Below are positions 20,809-31,257 of a stretch of 64,000 bases of DNA, piece after piece. This DNA is from Lobosporangium transversale (lineage: Eukaryota > Mortierellomycota > Mortierellomycetes > Mortierellales > Mortierellaceae): contig NW_019029016.1 in NCBI RefSeq assembly GCF_002105155.1, forward strand, positions 62,001 to 126,000. The letters run 5' to 3'. The stretch's first letter is position 1. The number at the start of each line of letters is the position of its first letter. Below the pieces are notes generated by a model. The model made no database searches, was not told the DNA's origin, and saw only the letters and a list, made by a program, of their open reading frames with translations. Made by a program: the position numbers and the translations under genes.

Positions 20809-22679
20809 GAGGCAGGATTCACTTATTCCAGCAAGCATGGGCGATGATCACAGACGAGCAATGGGTCCGGGACATAATAGCCAAAGGATTCAGGATCCCA
20901 TTCAAGTCGCCACCTCCACTCTCATCCAGCCCAAGCAAGTCCCACAAGCTATCAGTGAAGGAAACAGAGTCCATAGAGAAAGAGATAGTGAGTCTTTTGG
21001 CCAAAAAAGCAATAGAAACAGTATCTTCCCCTACAGGCTTTTACAGTCGGATATTTACCATCCCCAAAAAGACAGGCGATCTTCGTCCTGTATTGAATCT
21101 CAAACCATTGAACCAATATATACCGGACAGACATTTCAAGATGGAAAGTATCAAAAATGTCTGCTCCATGATGAACAAAAACGATTTTATGACGAGCATA
21201 GATCTATCAGACGCATTCATGCATGTTCTGGTACATCCTTCGTCGAGGAAATATCTTCAGTTCGAATGGCAGGGACACCATTACCAGTTCCGAGTCCTTC
21301 CATTCGGGCTCTCTCTGTCCCCCCTTATATTTACGAAGATGTTGCGCCCTGTCCTCAGGTGGGCAAGACGCCAGGGAATCCGAATGACGGCTTACATAGA
21401 CGATCTTCTAATTATAGCTCCCAGCAGAGAACGAGCCATACAATACACCCAGCGCGTCCTATCAAAGCTTCAATCATTAGGCTTCTTAGTGAAAGAAGAA
21501 AAGTCAACGCTAGAACCAACGCAAGTCATAGAGCATCTGGGCTTTACCATCAACAGCAGAAACATGACACTCTCGATCCCTCAACACAAAATCAGAGACA
21601 TTCGCAGGGAAGCGCGCAAAATAAGGAACAATGGCGTTTGCAGCTTAAGAAGTTTATCCGCCTTCATCGGGAAAGCAATGGCAATGACAGCAGCCGTATT
21701 TCCAGCTCGACTGATGTGCCAGCGCCTTCTCCAGATAAAGAACGACGCCCTTCGACAAGGCCACAAATGGACCGACACGATCACAGTGACAGAGTCGGCA
21801 AAGGACAACCTCACATGGTGGATAGACAACCTCCAGCATTGGAACGGACAAACATGGCTCACGGAGAGGACAGAAGTCGACGTTTACACAGATGCCTCGG
21901 ACACAGGGTGGGGTATCGTCGTAGACGATTCGACCTATGCAGGGCGATGGACAGCCTCACAGTCTCACGAGCACATCAACGTCAAAGAACTGCGGACAGT
22001 TCTATTTGCGACAAAGCTTCCCCAACTGCAGGGCAAGACAGTGAACATAATTTGCGACAACATGACCACACTGGCACACATCCAACGGTTCGGAGGGACT
22101 CGCTCAGCTCCATTGATGGAAATAGCGGACACCATTTGGAAGCATTGCCTAGCAACAGGGACACGACTCAAGACAACATATGTCCCATCATCATTCAACC
22201 CAGCGGATGCACCATCACGCAGGATGCAATCGCAGTTGGAATGGAGCATTCATCAGGACTTCTTCGATTATCTACAGAAGATCTGGGGCCCGCATCAGAC
22301 GGATCTGTTTGCATCATCAATCAACAACAAAACAGAGAGGTTCATGTCATGGAAGCCAGACCCCTTAGCGATCAACTTCGATGCACTACGGCACCCATGG
22401 AGCAATCTGGGGAATTTGTACATCTGCGCGCCATGGAACCTGATCCCTCAGGCCCTTCAGAAGCTGAGGCTAGAGAAGCTACAAGCGACGATCGTAGCTC
22501 CGAACTGGCCCAGCGCCCTATGGTATCCAACTCTTCAAGCGATGGCGACTTGTGCCCCCAGAGAGATCCCACGCAAGTATGTCCTCCCAGCTCCAGGACA
22601 AGATCAAAACGTTCTAGCAAAGAATCCGCACTGGACACTGCAAGCATGGCGCGTAAACGGCGCTATTACACAGACCTAG
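20805..22679 (+). CDS. DIRS reverse transcriptase/RNase H polyprotein (family A, copy A2)
   Basis: An ATG exists at 20844 (611 aa to the stop), but conserved sequence starts earlier at VGGRIHLFQQAW, directly over the gag stop codon in the -1 frame, as in family B. RT motifs: IPKKTGDLRPVLNLKPLNQ, TSIDLSDAFMHV, LPFGLSLSP and catalytic YIDDLL. RNase H: VYTDASDTGWG, NVKELR, ICDNMTT, NPADAPSRR. The C-terminus has DLFAS, SWKPDP and APWN motifs. No inactivating changes seen. It makes the DNA copy of the element. Confidence 0.9.
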   Translation, partial: VGGRIHLFQQAWAMITDEQWVRDIIAKGFRIPFKSPPPLSSSPSKSHKLSVKETESIEKEIVSLLAKKAIETVSSPTGFYSRIFTIPKKTGDLRPVLNLKPLNQYIPDRHFKMESIKNVCSMMNKNDFMTSIDLSDAFMHVLVHPSSRKYLQFEWQGHHYQFRVLPFGLSLSPLIFTKMLRPVLRWARRQGIRMTAYIDDLLIIAPSRERAIQYTQRVLSKLQSLGFLVKEEKSTLEPTQVIEHLGFTINSRNMTLSIPQHKIRDIRREARKIRNNGVCSLRSLSAFIGKAMAMTAAVFPARLMCQRLLQIKNDALRQGHKWTDTITVTESAKDNLTWWIDNLQHWNGQTWLTERTEVDVYTDASDTGWGIVVDDSTYAGRWTASQSHEHINVKELRTVLFATKLPQLQGKTVNIICDNMTTLAHIQRFGGTRSAPLMEIADTIWKHCLATGTRLKTTYVPSSFNPADAPSRRMQSQLEWSIHQDFFDYLQKIWGPHQTDLFASSINNKTERFMSWKPDPLAINFDALRHPWSNLGNLYICAPWNLIPQALQKLRLEKLQATIVAPNWPSALWYPTLQAMATCAPREIPRKYVLPAPGQDQNVLAKNPHWTLQAWRVNGAITQT

Positions 22680-23659
22680 GTTTAGACAGCGAAGCAGCGG
22701 AGACTATACTAGATAACCCTCAGACACAGCGACGGCACAAAAAATACGCCCCAGCGCAACAAGTGTTCATCGATTGGGCCAGGCAAAATGACAGGGATCC
22801 ATTCACCCCCAATCCGATCCTTTTAGTTAACTATCTCAATCATCAGATGCGCAACCGTCCATGGTCTCCCGCCACCACTCTGCAGAAACGCTCAGCCATT
22901 TTAGCTCTATTTCCAGACAAATCAGCGTTTGACAAGAGCCATGTGTATAAGGACTTCATTACAGCCATCAAGGCCAAACACATTCGACCTAGCAACGCAT
23001 TGAGCATCAATCTCAACCCAGCTCTTGATTATATTCGATCCCTTCCTTCTAACGAGGAAATGTCATTCCTTCAGCTCACGAGAAAGCTTTGTTGGCTTCT
23101 AGGCGTTTGTGGGTTCCTTCGTCCAGACGACATTCGATGTATAGACCTGACCAAGACTACATGGACCACAAGCCAACTCATGCTCTTCATTCCTATTCCC
23201 AAAGAGAAACGACTTGGGAACCGCATCGAGAAGACAGTTTGTATTCGTTCCAACAGTGATCCGAAACTGTGCCCTGTGAATACATTTGCTGCGTATTTGC
23301 AAAGATTAACAGATCATCCACTGGAGGTACCACATCCGAAGGATGACAGTCTGACAATTCAACCTCTCATCCGACATTCCAAATATTTGAATCGAGCAGT
23401 ATCAGCAGAAACCATTTCCAATCACATGGACTCGATCTCAACTAAGATCCCAGAAGTGGAAAAGGCTTCCCGACGTATCAAGCCACGCGCACTCGGCTCT
23501 ACAGCTGCAGCTACAGCAGGGGTATCGATTGACGACATCATCGCTCATGGTAATTGGTCTTCTCCGGAAACTTTCCAATATTTCTACCGCATGGCTAGTC
23601 AGACAAGGACGAATTTTACTGAGATCACCCTGGGACAAAACTCTGGATGCACATTATAG
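22646..23659 (+). CDS. DIRS tyrosine recombinase (family A, copy A2)
   Basis: 337 aa; differs little if at all from the A1 copy (1029-2042). The same catalytic-region motifs are present: GFLRPDDIR, RALGSTAAATAGVS, GNWSS and the final FYR tyrosine. The frame is open upstream to 19943, through the RT gene and nearly the whole gag-like gene. Confidence 0.9.
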   Translation: MARKRRYYTDLGLDSEAAETILDNPQTQRRHKKYAPAQQVFIDWARQNDRDPFTPNPILLVNYLNHQMRNRPWSPATTLQKRSAILALFPDKSAFDKSHVYKDFITAIKAKHIRPSNALSINLNPALDYIRSLPSNEEMSFLQLTRKLCWLLGVCGFLRPDDIRCIDLTKTTWTTSQLMLFIPIPKEKRLGNRIEKTVCIRSNSDPKLCPVNTFAAYLQRLTDHPLEVPHPKDDSLTIQPLIRHSKYLNRAVSAETISNHMDSISTKIPEVEKASRRIKPRALGSTAAATAGVSIDDIIAHGNWSSPETFQYFYRMASQTRTNFTEITLGQNSGCTL

Positions 23660-23745
23660 GTCGGCTCCCGCTGTGATAATTACACAGCGTTCTCGAATAA
23701 TATGAAGAGAAAAGCATATTATCCGAGGGAGCCGACCTATAATGT
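23651..23745. repeat. Internal complementary region of DIRS A2
   Basis: The same two-part structure as 2033-2128: reverse complement of the left end followed by the reverse complement of the right end, meeting at GATAATTACACAG. Confidence 0.85.
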
Positions 23746-23827
23746 CCCACCCTCCTCTCCCTAAGCTAGTCTGGTCCGGAGCTCAAGTCGAAGGTGCTGA
23801 TCAATCTTTGTGGCACCATAGTTTTGT

Positions 23828-23861
<34 letters not shown>

Positions 23862-23982
23862 TTTATTTTTATTTAGTGACTGGATTTTCGGCGAATTAAT
23901 AAAGAAAAGAAGTGACACATTATAGGTCGGCTCCCTCGGATAATATGCTTTTCTCTTCATATTATTCGAGAACGCTGTGTAA

Positions 23983-24022
23983 AAGAAGTGACACATTATA
24001 GGTCGGCTCCCGCTGTGATAAT
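23983..24022 (-). repeat. Extra inverted DIRS A left-terminus fragment
   Basis: Forty bases directly after the right end of A2 that match the reverse complement of the A2 left terminus (19735-19774), ending CCCGCTGTGATAAT. A remnant of another family A insertion or an aberrant integration product. Confidence 0.8.
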
Positions 24023-25060
24023 ACGGCATATCTTCGAGGCAGTTGTGTTGAGAGCGTGGGAGAAAAGTCTGGGGAGCAGCTCTCTAGATTGGGATTCACA
24101 AGAGGAAATGAAGACACTGTTCGCTGCAGAGGCCGATAACATCTCGCGACATATTATATCTGGCAAGCATTTGGAGATGGTCGGTGATACAGCCTCATGA
24201 AACGCAGCTTTATTTCTTCGAGATATGATTCTCTATATTGAGCTTTCAGAGGCTATCAAAGCAGGCGACATAGGGCGGATTGAAGAAGTCCTAAAGTGGC
24301 TTACATTTATGCTTCAGGCAGGATGCACCAGAAACTATGCTAATGAACTTCACACCTCCACTGTGGGCTTCGTTATGCATGGTCTCAAAGAACTAAGCGT
24401 GCTATTATGTCGTCGATGCTGATTAATATCCATGGCGAGCCAAATCAATGGATACCTGCAGACTTGTATCAAGAGCATAACGCTCTGCTTATTAAGGTTG
24501 TCTACGCTGCGAAAGGAAGCAATGGATCGATGGAGTGACTGAGTAGGTCGGTATCTCCTAACATTGAGATATTTAGGGATATTTCATCAAAGCTAGAGCA
24601 ACAATAAAGGGTAACTCGAAATAGAAGCTATCATAAGTCCGTGGGAGGTGAGAAAGATGTCAAGTATGTATTGGAGTCCCTAAGGGAAGTTGGTACATGT
24701 ATCGGTCTTCTCTTCGTGCCATAATCGAAGATCCTGGTTCCCGTGTTGAAGAAAAGGTTACCGCTAAGAACTTGTCCAATCAAGTGAAGGTTAGTGTAAT
24801 GTATGAATGTATGTCGACATTTTCAGCAATGTAAAAAGTGTTCTTATAAAGTTAGTCAAATGATACAGATAGACCACATGCGAACTGCATGGAAGTCTAG
24901 TGGAGAAAAATCTTTACCTCTAACTTCGAAACGTAAGGGAGACAGGACAGAAGGGAGGCCCTCGAGATTCGCCGGGCCATGGCTTTCCTTACTGTATTAT
25001 CTGAGAGCTAAGGTATTTATCTCGGAAAGTAATAGATATACGTATAATAAAAAGTAGATT
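24023..25060 (+). pseudogene. DUF6589-like gene fragment, decayed
   Basis: Coding-like sequence in at least two frames. The first frame has RDMILYIELSEAIKAGDIGR and WLTFMLQAGCTRNYANEL. From about 24375 another frame has HGEPNQWIPADLYQEHNALL and IKVVYAAKGSNGS. This combination of an aged-domain core and an L-x-QEHNN-like motif is what I recognise as DUF6589, a fungal family often found among mobile DNA. Breaks: a TGA near 24198, a frameshift near 24375, a TGA near 24538 and later stops. The 5' end is lost at the DIRS remnant. Function unknown. Confidence 0.5.
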
Positions 25061-25094
25061 CTTATTAAACACACCTGTATTGTCGGTGCTCAAT

Positions 25095-25347
25095 AGAACG
25101 CCTTCCCCAATGTCACATCATCTTTCGAATTTCCAAATGGGGAGGTTGCGTACGAGACAAACCTCAACATCGTCACCAGTGGCAACAACCAAGTTATAGC
25201 GTCTACTTCGGATAGCGAAGATGGCGAAAGCACTTTGGGAGCGTGCAGTAATCGTCGACGCAAGCCAGGATGTGGGTCCGGGTGGTCTGTTGCATATTTC
25301 AATATGCAATATAATAATGGTCCGACTAAAAAACGAGGAAGATCTTA
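25095..25347 (+). pseudogene. ORF remnant, possibly the C-terminus of the DUF6589-like gene
   Basis: An open stretch reading SFEFPNGEVAYETNLNIV and later GACSNRRRKPGCGSGW, ending TAA at 25345. Protein-like composition, no start, same strand as the preceding fragment. I do not recognise it; the link to the upstream pseudogene is inferred from proximity. Confidence 0.3.
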
Positions 25348-25548
25348 AAAAAAAACACACTAGAGAAATTTCAACTGAAATAGTACGATAAAAAATAAAA
25401 CTAGCAGTAGAAACTAGTGGCAATAAAGCGTCACACTAAGACGCGACAAATCTTTGACATGAGAACCCATGCTGTCTTATAGATAGATATGTAGTTATCT
25501 GGTACAAGCCCCTCTACCAGAAATGAATAAAGAATCCATGGGTGTGGT

Positions 25549-28500
25549 GTGTGGACCCACATCTTATTCTCACTAACTTTTTTCTACTGTTACGATCTAT
25601 CCGCAAAATATTTTTCATGGTCCATGCTGGTATACAATAACCGCAAGCAAAAAAACAAAATAACTTTCATGAAGCGGTGCCTTGGAGTCTACAAGTGTCC
25701 GGTAGACAGCTGCGGGTATCTGGAAAGGCCTAAGCTCCCTACAAGCAAAAGTATAGACGCGCTCCCTCCGCCTCCAAAGGTTCCATGCAAAACACACAGG
25801 CAGTAACTGATTCATACTCCATGCCAGGCAAAAATTGATATAGAGCGATTGGCAATGTTGAAAGAGCCCAGCATCATGGATACCACTATCATCAGCCTCC
25901 ACTGTCAAGGACTGGCAAGATAGTTGTCAAGAAGGTAAGTGTTTAGGAAACAAGGTAGGGATCAGATATGGATTTATTGCAGACTGAGGTTTGCTATGTT
26001 ACTAGTCTATGATATTTATACTTGTTTGACTGGAGCGGAGACGTGTTTCAAGAACTCTAAATAAAGCTTACTCAAATACTTCCTAATGACTTTTACTATA
26101 TGCGGAACTCCAAGTATTGAGTTAACTTAATACACAGGATCCGAGGAAGATATCTGGTGCAATCTTATATCAAGGTTCCTTGGCGCCATGAGCCTTGGTC
26201 ATTGGTCTATAGCTCTTCTAGAATTCTTGGGGCTATTCACTGTGCTAGATAACTAGAAGACCCGACTTGGCTTGACAGACAAAACTATGCATGAGGAAAT
26301 GAGTGAATGAGGAGGGAACAAATTAATCAAGCACACGTGATCTTTTTCTGATTCGAATCAGACGAGCTCAACATTGCTTGCTGTTCGTGACATCCACCAT
26401 CGAACAAGCCGACTGGAGAGGCAATGGCAGAGTTCGAAAAAATGATGAAGATGGCATCAGAGGCGGAGCCTAAGAAGTTGTTGATTGGCACGAAGACCTG
26501 AAAGCCTATCACGGAGATCCATAGCGCTTTTGCTAACCTTAGTCGTACTGCGTACCACAGAAAGAAAATTCTAGATGGCTTTAAGAGATCCTGGAATATC
26601 ACCTCTTTGGCAGCATTCGACCGGGATTATAAGATGATGGGCCCCATCAGCTTATTGGAGAATAAAGCTCATATTATTATTCAGGCGGAATTCATGAAGG
26701 AAATGCTCCAAAACATGGATATTTGTATGCAGACCGACTCCATCGAATCATTTGTCCATGATGAACACTACGCGAATATCAATATCACGTTCACCAGCGC
26801 ATTCAATTTTGTGATCAATAGGGCGGTGCCAGTCGTGATGTCAATGCTATTTGGGAAAACACAAAAGCATTATAAGCACCATTTTTTGGCAATGTTTAAA
26901 TACTTACCTTTCAAGGGATTCGATGAATTTACTGAGGGATTCCCCGGAATGGTCTGTGACTTCAGTGAAGCAGAACGCGTAGGGTTTGAGCTTGCTGTCC
27001 GGGAATATTTTAGGCTCGATGATGATCACGAGATACAGATGGAGAACTTCTACAGGCTCTGTGAGGTCCATTTCCGTCGGTCCTTAATGAGGGTTCAGAG
27101 GAATTCTGCAGTTGTCCCGCCTTCAGAAGAGTTAGTTTTTAACCGCAAATGCCTAGATCTCCTCGACAAGCACACGCCAGAAAAGTTCCATGTACTTACT
27201 CAGGATTTGGTGAAATCTTTCCCAAGGGCAAAAAAGTGGATTGATTGGTATATGAATCCAAACAGAGCAAAGTGTATTTTCCAATCTCTTTCTAATGTCG
27301 ACATGTCGACATTTTCAAAGGATACAAATGCCCAAGAGAGTTTGGGAGGAGATTTTAAGCGCCACTCACCAACTAAAAAGGGCATGAGTGTTGGGGATAC
27401 GTATGAATACGCCTGCCGCTACCTAAGTCTCATCGAACGCGATATTGAACAAGCCTTGAAGGGATCGACGCTAAGATACCATCGCATTAAGTATCCTGAA
27501 AAGAGAAAAAAAGTGGACCGAAGCAACGATGGCTGCGCGCCAGATTGCAACAAGACGCTGTTCCCAGAGATATTTAAGCAGCAGCGTCGAGCAGGTCGTC
27601 TTAAAGGAAGTAGAAACAAAGCCCCCAAGCTAACGATCGACGAAGAATGGGAAGACCTCGCAATACCATGGCAGATCCAATATAAGGGCTTCAAGGCAAC
27701 CAATATATGTTCGTTAGACGCTCCTCTTATGCTTTGGGTATTATTACGTAGGTTTTCCGGGATGCGATACTCAGCAGCTACCTTAGCGACCTCCCAAGGG
27801 AGCCTACTGGAAGATGTCGTTAACCTAGTAGTATCACAAAAACATGCCAAGGCAAGATGGATGTGGTGCAACAAAGCTTTGGGATTAACACCAGAAGGTG
27901 ACCATGATTTATGGGGCTCTGTTGAGGGCAGCTTCACTGATCATTTGCGAGGCTTGACCGCATTCAAGCCTATTTTCAACTCGACGTGTTCTGAAGTGGA
28001 ATGTCCCAATCGAAATTTGAAAGAGACACAAAGTGCTTCTTATTTTGTCATGAGGAGCCATGCAAGGCAAATTAAACAAGAAGGCGTTGACATGTCAACT
28101 AAGAAAGAAGACACTTCTTGTTCTTTGCCACTGCAGGCTCAGGGATCCCACAAGCGGATGCTTTCACTTAACCTCGAAGATGGAACGTTGGAACCTCTGG
28201 AAGTCTGCAGCGGCACGCGGGTGTATTCTCGAATGGAGGTTACTGAATGGCCACTGCTACTCATTATCGACTGCCTTCAGACGTGGCACACCTCTACAGG
28301 CTTTCAACCAACTCAAGTATGGTACCTGAGATCCCACAACCAATTAGCTGGCAACAAAACAGATGGGGATGATGTCTCTAGTAGTCCCAGTGTTACTAGT
28401 GCAGACAAGTCGGAGGACAGTTCAACTGAGAGTCAAAGCCCGAAGGAGGATTCAATCGAGGGCCATGGAGGTTCCAAGGGTGATTCAGGCGAGGGTCATG

Positions 28501-28880
28501 GAAGTTTCAAGGGGGATTCAAGTGAGAGCCAAGAAAGCTGCAGGGAGGATTCAAGTGAGAGTGAAGAAAGCTCCAGTGAAGAAAGCTCCAGTGAAGATTC
28601 TAAGCAACCACGGCAATCACGACAAAATTATCCATTCAGTATCTCCACCAACGTTGTTTCCAATAAGGGAAAGTTGCCAACATGTGAAGGCTGCAATAGC
28701 CAGTTGGAAAGACAAGCTAAGAGATTATTAGTCAAGGTCCCAAGCAACGTCAAGAAAGGGTGGAGTGTTACAAGGTCTTATCACTTTCTCCGGACCTGCC
28801 TCGCTAAGCTACCTCAAGAGAAGTACGACGAGGCCATGCGACAACTGCGAGTACGAACAACACGAGCACAGCATCTGTAG
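25549..28880 (+). pseudogene. MULE-type transposase with GCM/WRKY-like zinc finger, decayed
   Basis: The N-terminal part (25549-25806) has the GCM/WRKY-like finger: KRCLGVYKCPVDSCGYLERP, with further Cys and His in CKTH. Next, QHHGYHYHQPPL at about 25877 is in another frame, so there is a frameshift. The frame that becomes the long ORF starts upstream of 26427 (FEKMMKMASEAEPKKLL) and is broken by a TGA near 26500. The 757-codon ORF (26607-28880) holds the DDE-like core: Asp region SIESFVHDEHY, second Asp in GMVCDFSEAERVGF, and Glu in DTNAQESLGG. After the core there is a Cys-centred segment (TNICSLDAPLMLWVLLRRF) resembling a papain-like or OTU-like fold, and an acidic Ser/Glu repeat tail (SSESEESSSEESSSED). 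No terminal repeats were identified. Confidence 0.68.
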
Positions 28881-29538
28881 AGACAAGAGTTAATTGGAAG
28901 ACAATAGCGTTACTAGTGATCTTAAATTTCTGTTTTCATGATACCAAGTTATGTTCTCTTTACATGGAGTTTGTGCGGGCCAGCTTAAGCGATAGTATCA
29001 TTGCATGTTTATTTGTGAATGTCAATTCTTGTGTTAGTATCAGTGCATGTTTGTTTGTAATGGCCTTTCAGTTATTTTATGTACAATACTAATTTTCTGT
29101 CATTTTAGTATGCAGTATCAGTATGCGATACTGGTACTGAAATACTAAAATCAATACGATCATTTTTTTCCAGTTTGAAAGAGCTATTCTATTTTCCCAA
29201 GAAACGTGCCTCAATAAATGGAGCAGGAGCAAAATTTGCTCTGGTGATATAGCTCGATAGTTCTTTCGCCAACACAACCAATTGCTTGTTTAATGGCCCA
29301 TTCCCGATGTCGAAAATCGAACTTTGGTTTTGGTCCATGAATAGGCCAATAATTCCTTTGAGTCTCTCGATGATTGATTATCCCTAATTGTGAATAACGT
29401 TGCTATGCCGCCAAGCGAGGGCAATTCCTTTATCTTCAGTCGGATTGACGAAGTAACCAACACATTGAATGTTTGCGTTCCAATAACAAGCCGATACCCA
29501 TCCTTTAAGGCGATTGTTGTTGGCCACACGTCCTTATA
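28881..29538. other. Noncoding spacer containing a MITE copy
   Basis: No gene. Holds the AGTAT-rich MITE-like copy at 28983-29168 and AT-rich sequence. Confidence 0.5.
28983..29168 (-). mobile_element. MITE-like AGTAT-rich element, copy 1
   Basis: About 185 bp whose reverse complement matches 37937-38112 in order: TCGTATTGATTTTAGTAT, a segment with GCATACTNGTACTG, and GTGTTAGTATCA near the other end. No coding capacity. Confidence 0.6.
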
Positions 29539-31139
29539 TGGTGCGTGCCAAAACTGATGCAATAATTTGCATTTTTTAACATTCATTCCTCATTCTCCTT
29601 TTCCTTTCTAATGATCTTCCCTACCATCACCGCTTCTCATTCTCATTTGTCTCACCTTCGTAGACTGTCATCGCTGTTCTCATCAATGACGCAATTAGCG
29701 AATAATCGCCATTTGTATAGTCATGTCTCATTGCATCAGTTTTGGTAAAAAGTACATGTCAGGTTTGTCCATCCCTTACTTCTTTCTTATTCTTTATTCT
29801 TTCTTTATAGCACCATCACCACTGATACACCAAGCGACACTCTACATATCTGCCATATCTTTATCATAACATGAAATCATTATCCAAATCAACTATCCAA
29901 AATGCAACTGCTCTACTTCATCAGGGAAAGTCTTCCAGAGAAGTGTCAAAGAGTTTAGGGATATCTGTTACCTCAGCTCAAAGGATTAGGAAAAGAGGCA
30001 AAGAAAGTATTCCAGTGCTGAGAGGGGCCGACCCTGCAAAGTTACTAAGAAAACGAAACAGCTTTTATCAAGATTTTTTGACATGGGTGTATTGGAGACC
30101 CTAAAAGATGGCCAACAACTTGTTCAATTGAGGAAGGAGTGCAGGTTAGTAAATCGAGCATCAGGAGGTTCCTTATGCAGGATGATATGGGGGCATATGT
30201 AAAACAGAAGCAGCCTGATCTGACGAAGAAGCAAATCTATGCTCGATATAATTTTGCAAAGGATCACTTGGACTGGACTCTAGAAGACTGGAAGAACGTC
30301 ATGGTCTCAGATGAGACCATCTTTAGCAGAGTTGGGTCCTGCGGAAGAAAGTACTACTACAAGCATCGATGGGATAAAACTCTACGAGCACATCATATCA
30401 AAAAGACAAGGCAAGGTGGCGGAGGGAAAATGATGTTCTGGGGTTGTATAACTTACTACGGACCAGGCGATGGCTGCTGGCTCCAAGAGAAGGTGGGTTC
30501 GGTAACATACGTCGACGTTCTCAAGGATTATATCTTTAAGTCCAGGGATTACTACTTGATGGATAAGGACAAATTTATATTTCAGCAGGACAATGCTAGG
30601 ATTCATACCGGAAGAATAGCAATGACCTATATCCAAAAGTCTAAGATACCTCTCATGGAATGGCCAGCAAACTCTCCTGACATCAACCCAATAGAAAACA
30701 TATGGGCATACATGAAGGTGCAGTTGGATCATTATCCAGACAAGGCAAAGAATATGGAGGATCTCTGGGAGAGAGTCCAAGACGTATGGACACATATCCC
30801 TCCTGAATTCTTACACAAACTATACTGCGGTATGCCGAAGAGGATGAGGGAGTTATATAAGGCTAAAGGAGGGAACATCGTTAGGGGAAAGGAGAAGTAA
30901 CAGGAATAAATAAAAACAAGAAGTTGTTAATTGCCATAATAGATGCAATGAGATGCTGAAAGCAAATTGCAATTAAATGCTAATTAGGCCACTGATGGCG
31001 ATGACGATGAGACTCCATGGAGGTGAGACAAATGAGAATGAGAAACGGTGGTGGCAGGGAAGATCATAAAGAGGAAGAAGGAGAATGAGGAATGAATGTT
31101 GAAAAATGCAATTTATTGCATCAGTTTTGGCACGCACTA
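29539..31139 (+). mobile_element. Tc1/mariner-type transposon with long TIRs
   Basis: 1601 bp. Long imperfect inverted repeats of about 200 bp (29539-29745 and 30935-31139) share GTGCGTGCCAAAACTGATGC and the CATTCATTCCTCATTCTCCTT segment. TA lies directly outside both ends (29537-29538 and 31140-31141), the expected target duplication. It contains one transposase gene, frameshifted. Confidence 0.9.
29871..30900 (+). pseudogene. Tc1/mariner transposase, one frameshift
   Basis: The N-terminal ORF (29871-30104) carries a helix-turn-helix (STIQNATALLHQGKSSREVS; GISVTSAQRIRKRG). The frame then changes between about 30060 and 30095. The second frame (open upstream of 30139, reading DPKRWPTTCSIEEGVQVSKS) carries the DDE catalytic domain: first Asp in VSDETIFSR, second Asp in FQQDNARIHT, Glu in SPDINPIENIWAYMK, with 34 residues between the second and third as in D34E Tc1 enzymes. 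The catalytic residues survive, so the frameshift is the main lesion visible. Confidence 0.88.
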
Positions 31140-31257
31140 TATATTTCCCCCCCAAAGGGTGGGATTGAGGTTCGAAGAGCTTTTCCTTTTGACAGTCGAT
31201 AGGACTCTCTATATGCATCAATGTGCTTCTTCCGTCTGTATGACTCCACACAGTTTA

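Larger units (their letters stand above)
19735..23982 (+). mobile_element. DIRS-like retrotransposon family A, copy A2, complete
   Basis: The left inverted repeat (from about 19735 to 19890) and right repeat (about 23795 to 23982) are reverse complements, including the T-tract and the TTCGCCGAAAATCCAGTCAC segment. The left end starts TTATCACAGCGGG and the right end finishes CGCTGTGTAA; both are reproduced back to back in the internal complementary region (23651-23745). Gag-like, RT/RNase H and recombinase genes are all open. It is nearly identical to A1 over the shared 3' half. Confidence 0.92.

Noticed and set aside
20819-22647. Minus-strand ORFs inside DIRS A2
   Set aside because: Antisense shadows with no independent motif or start context.
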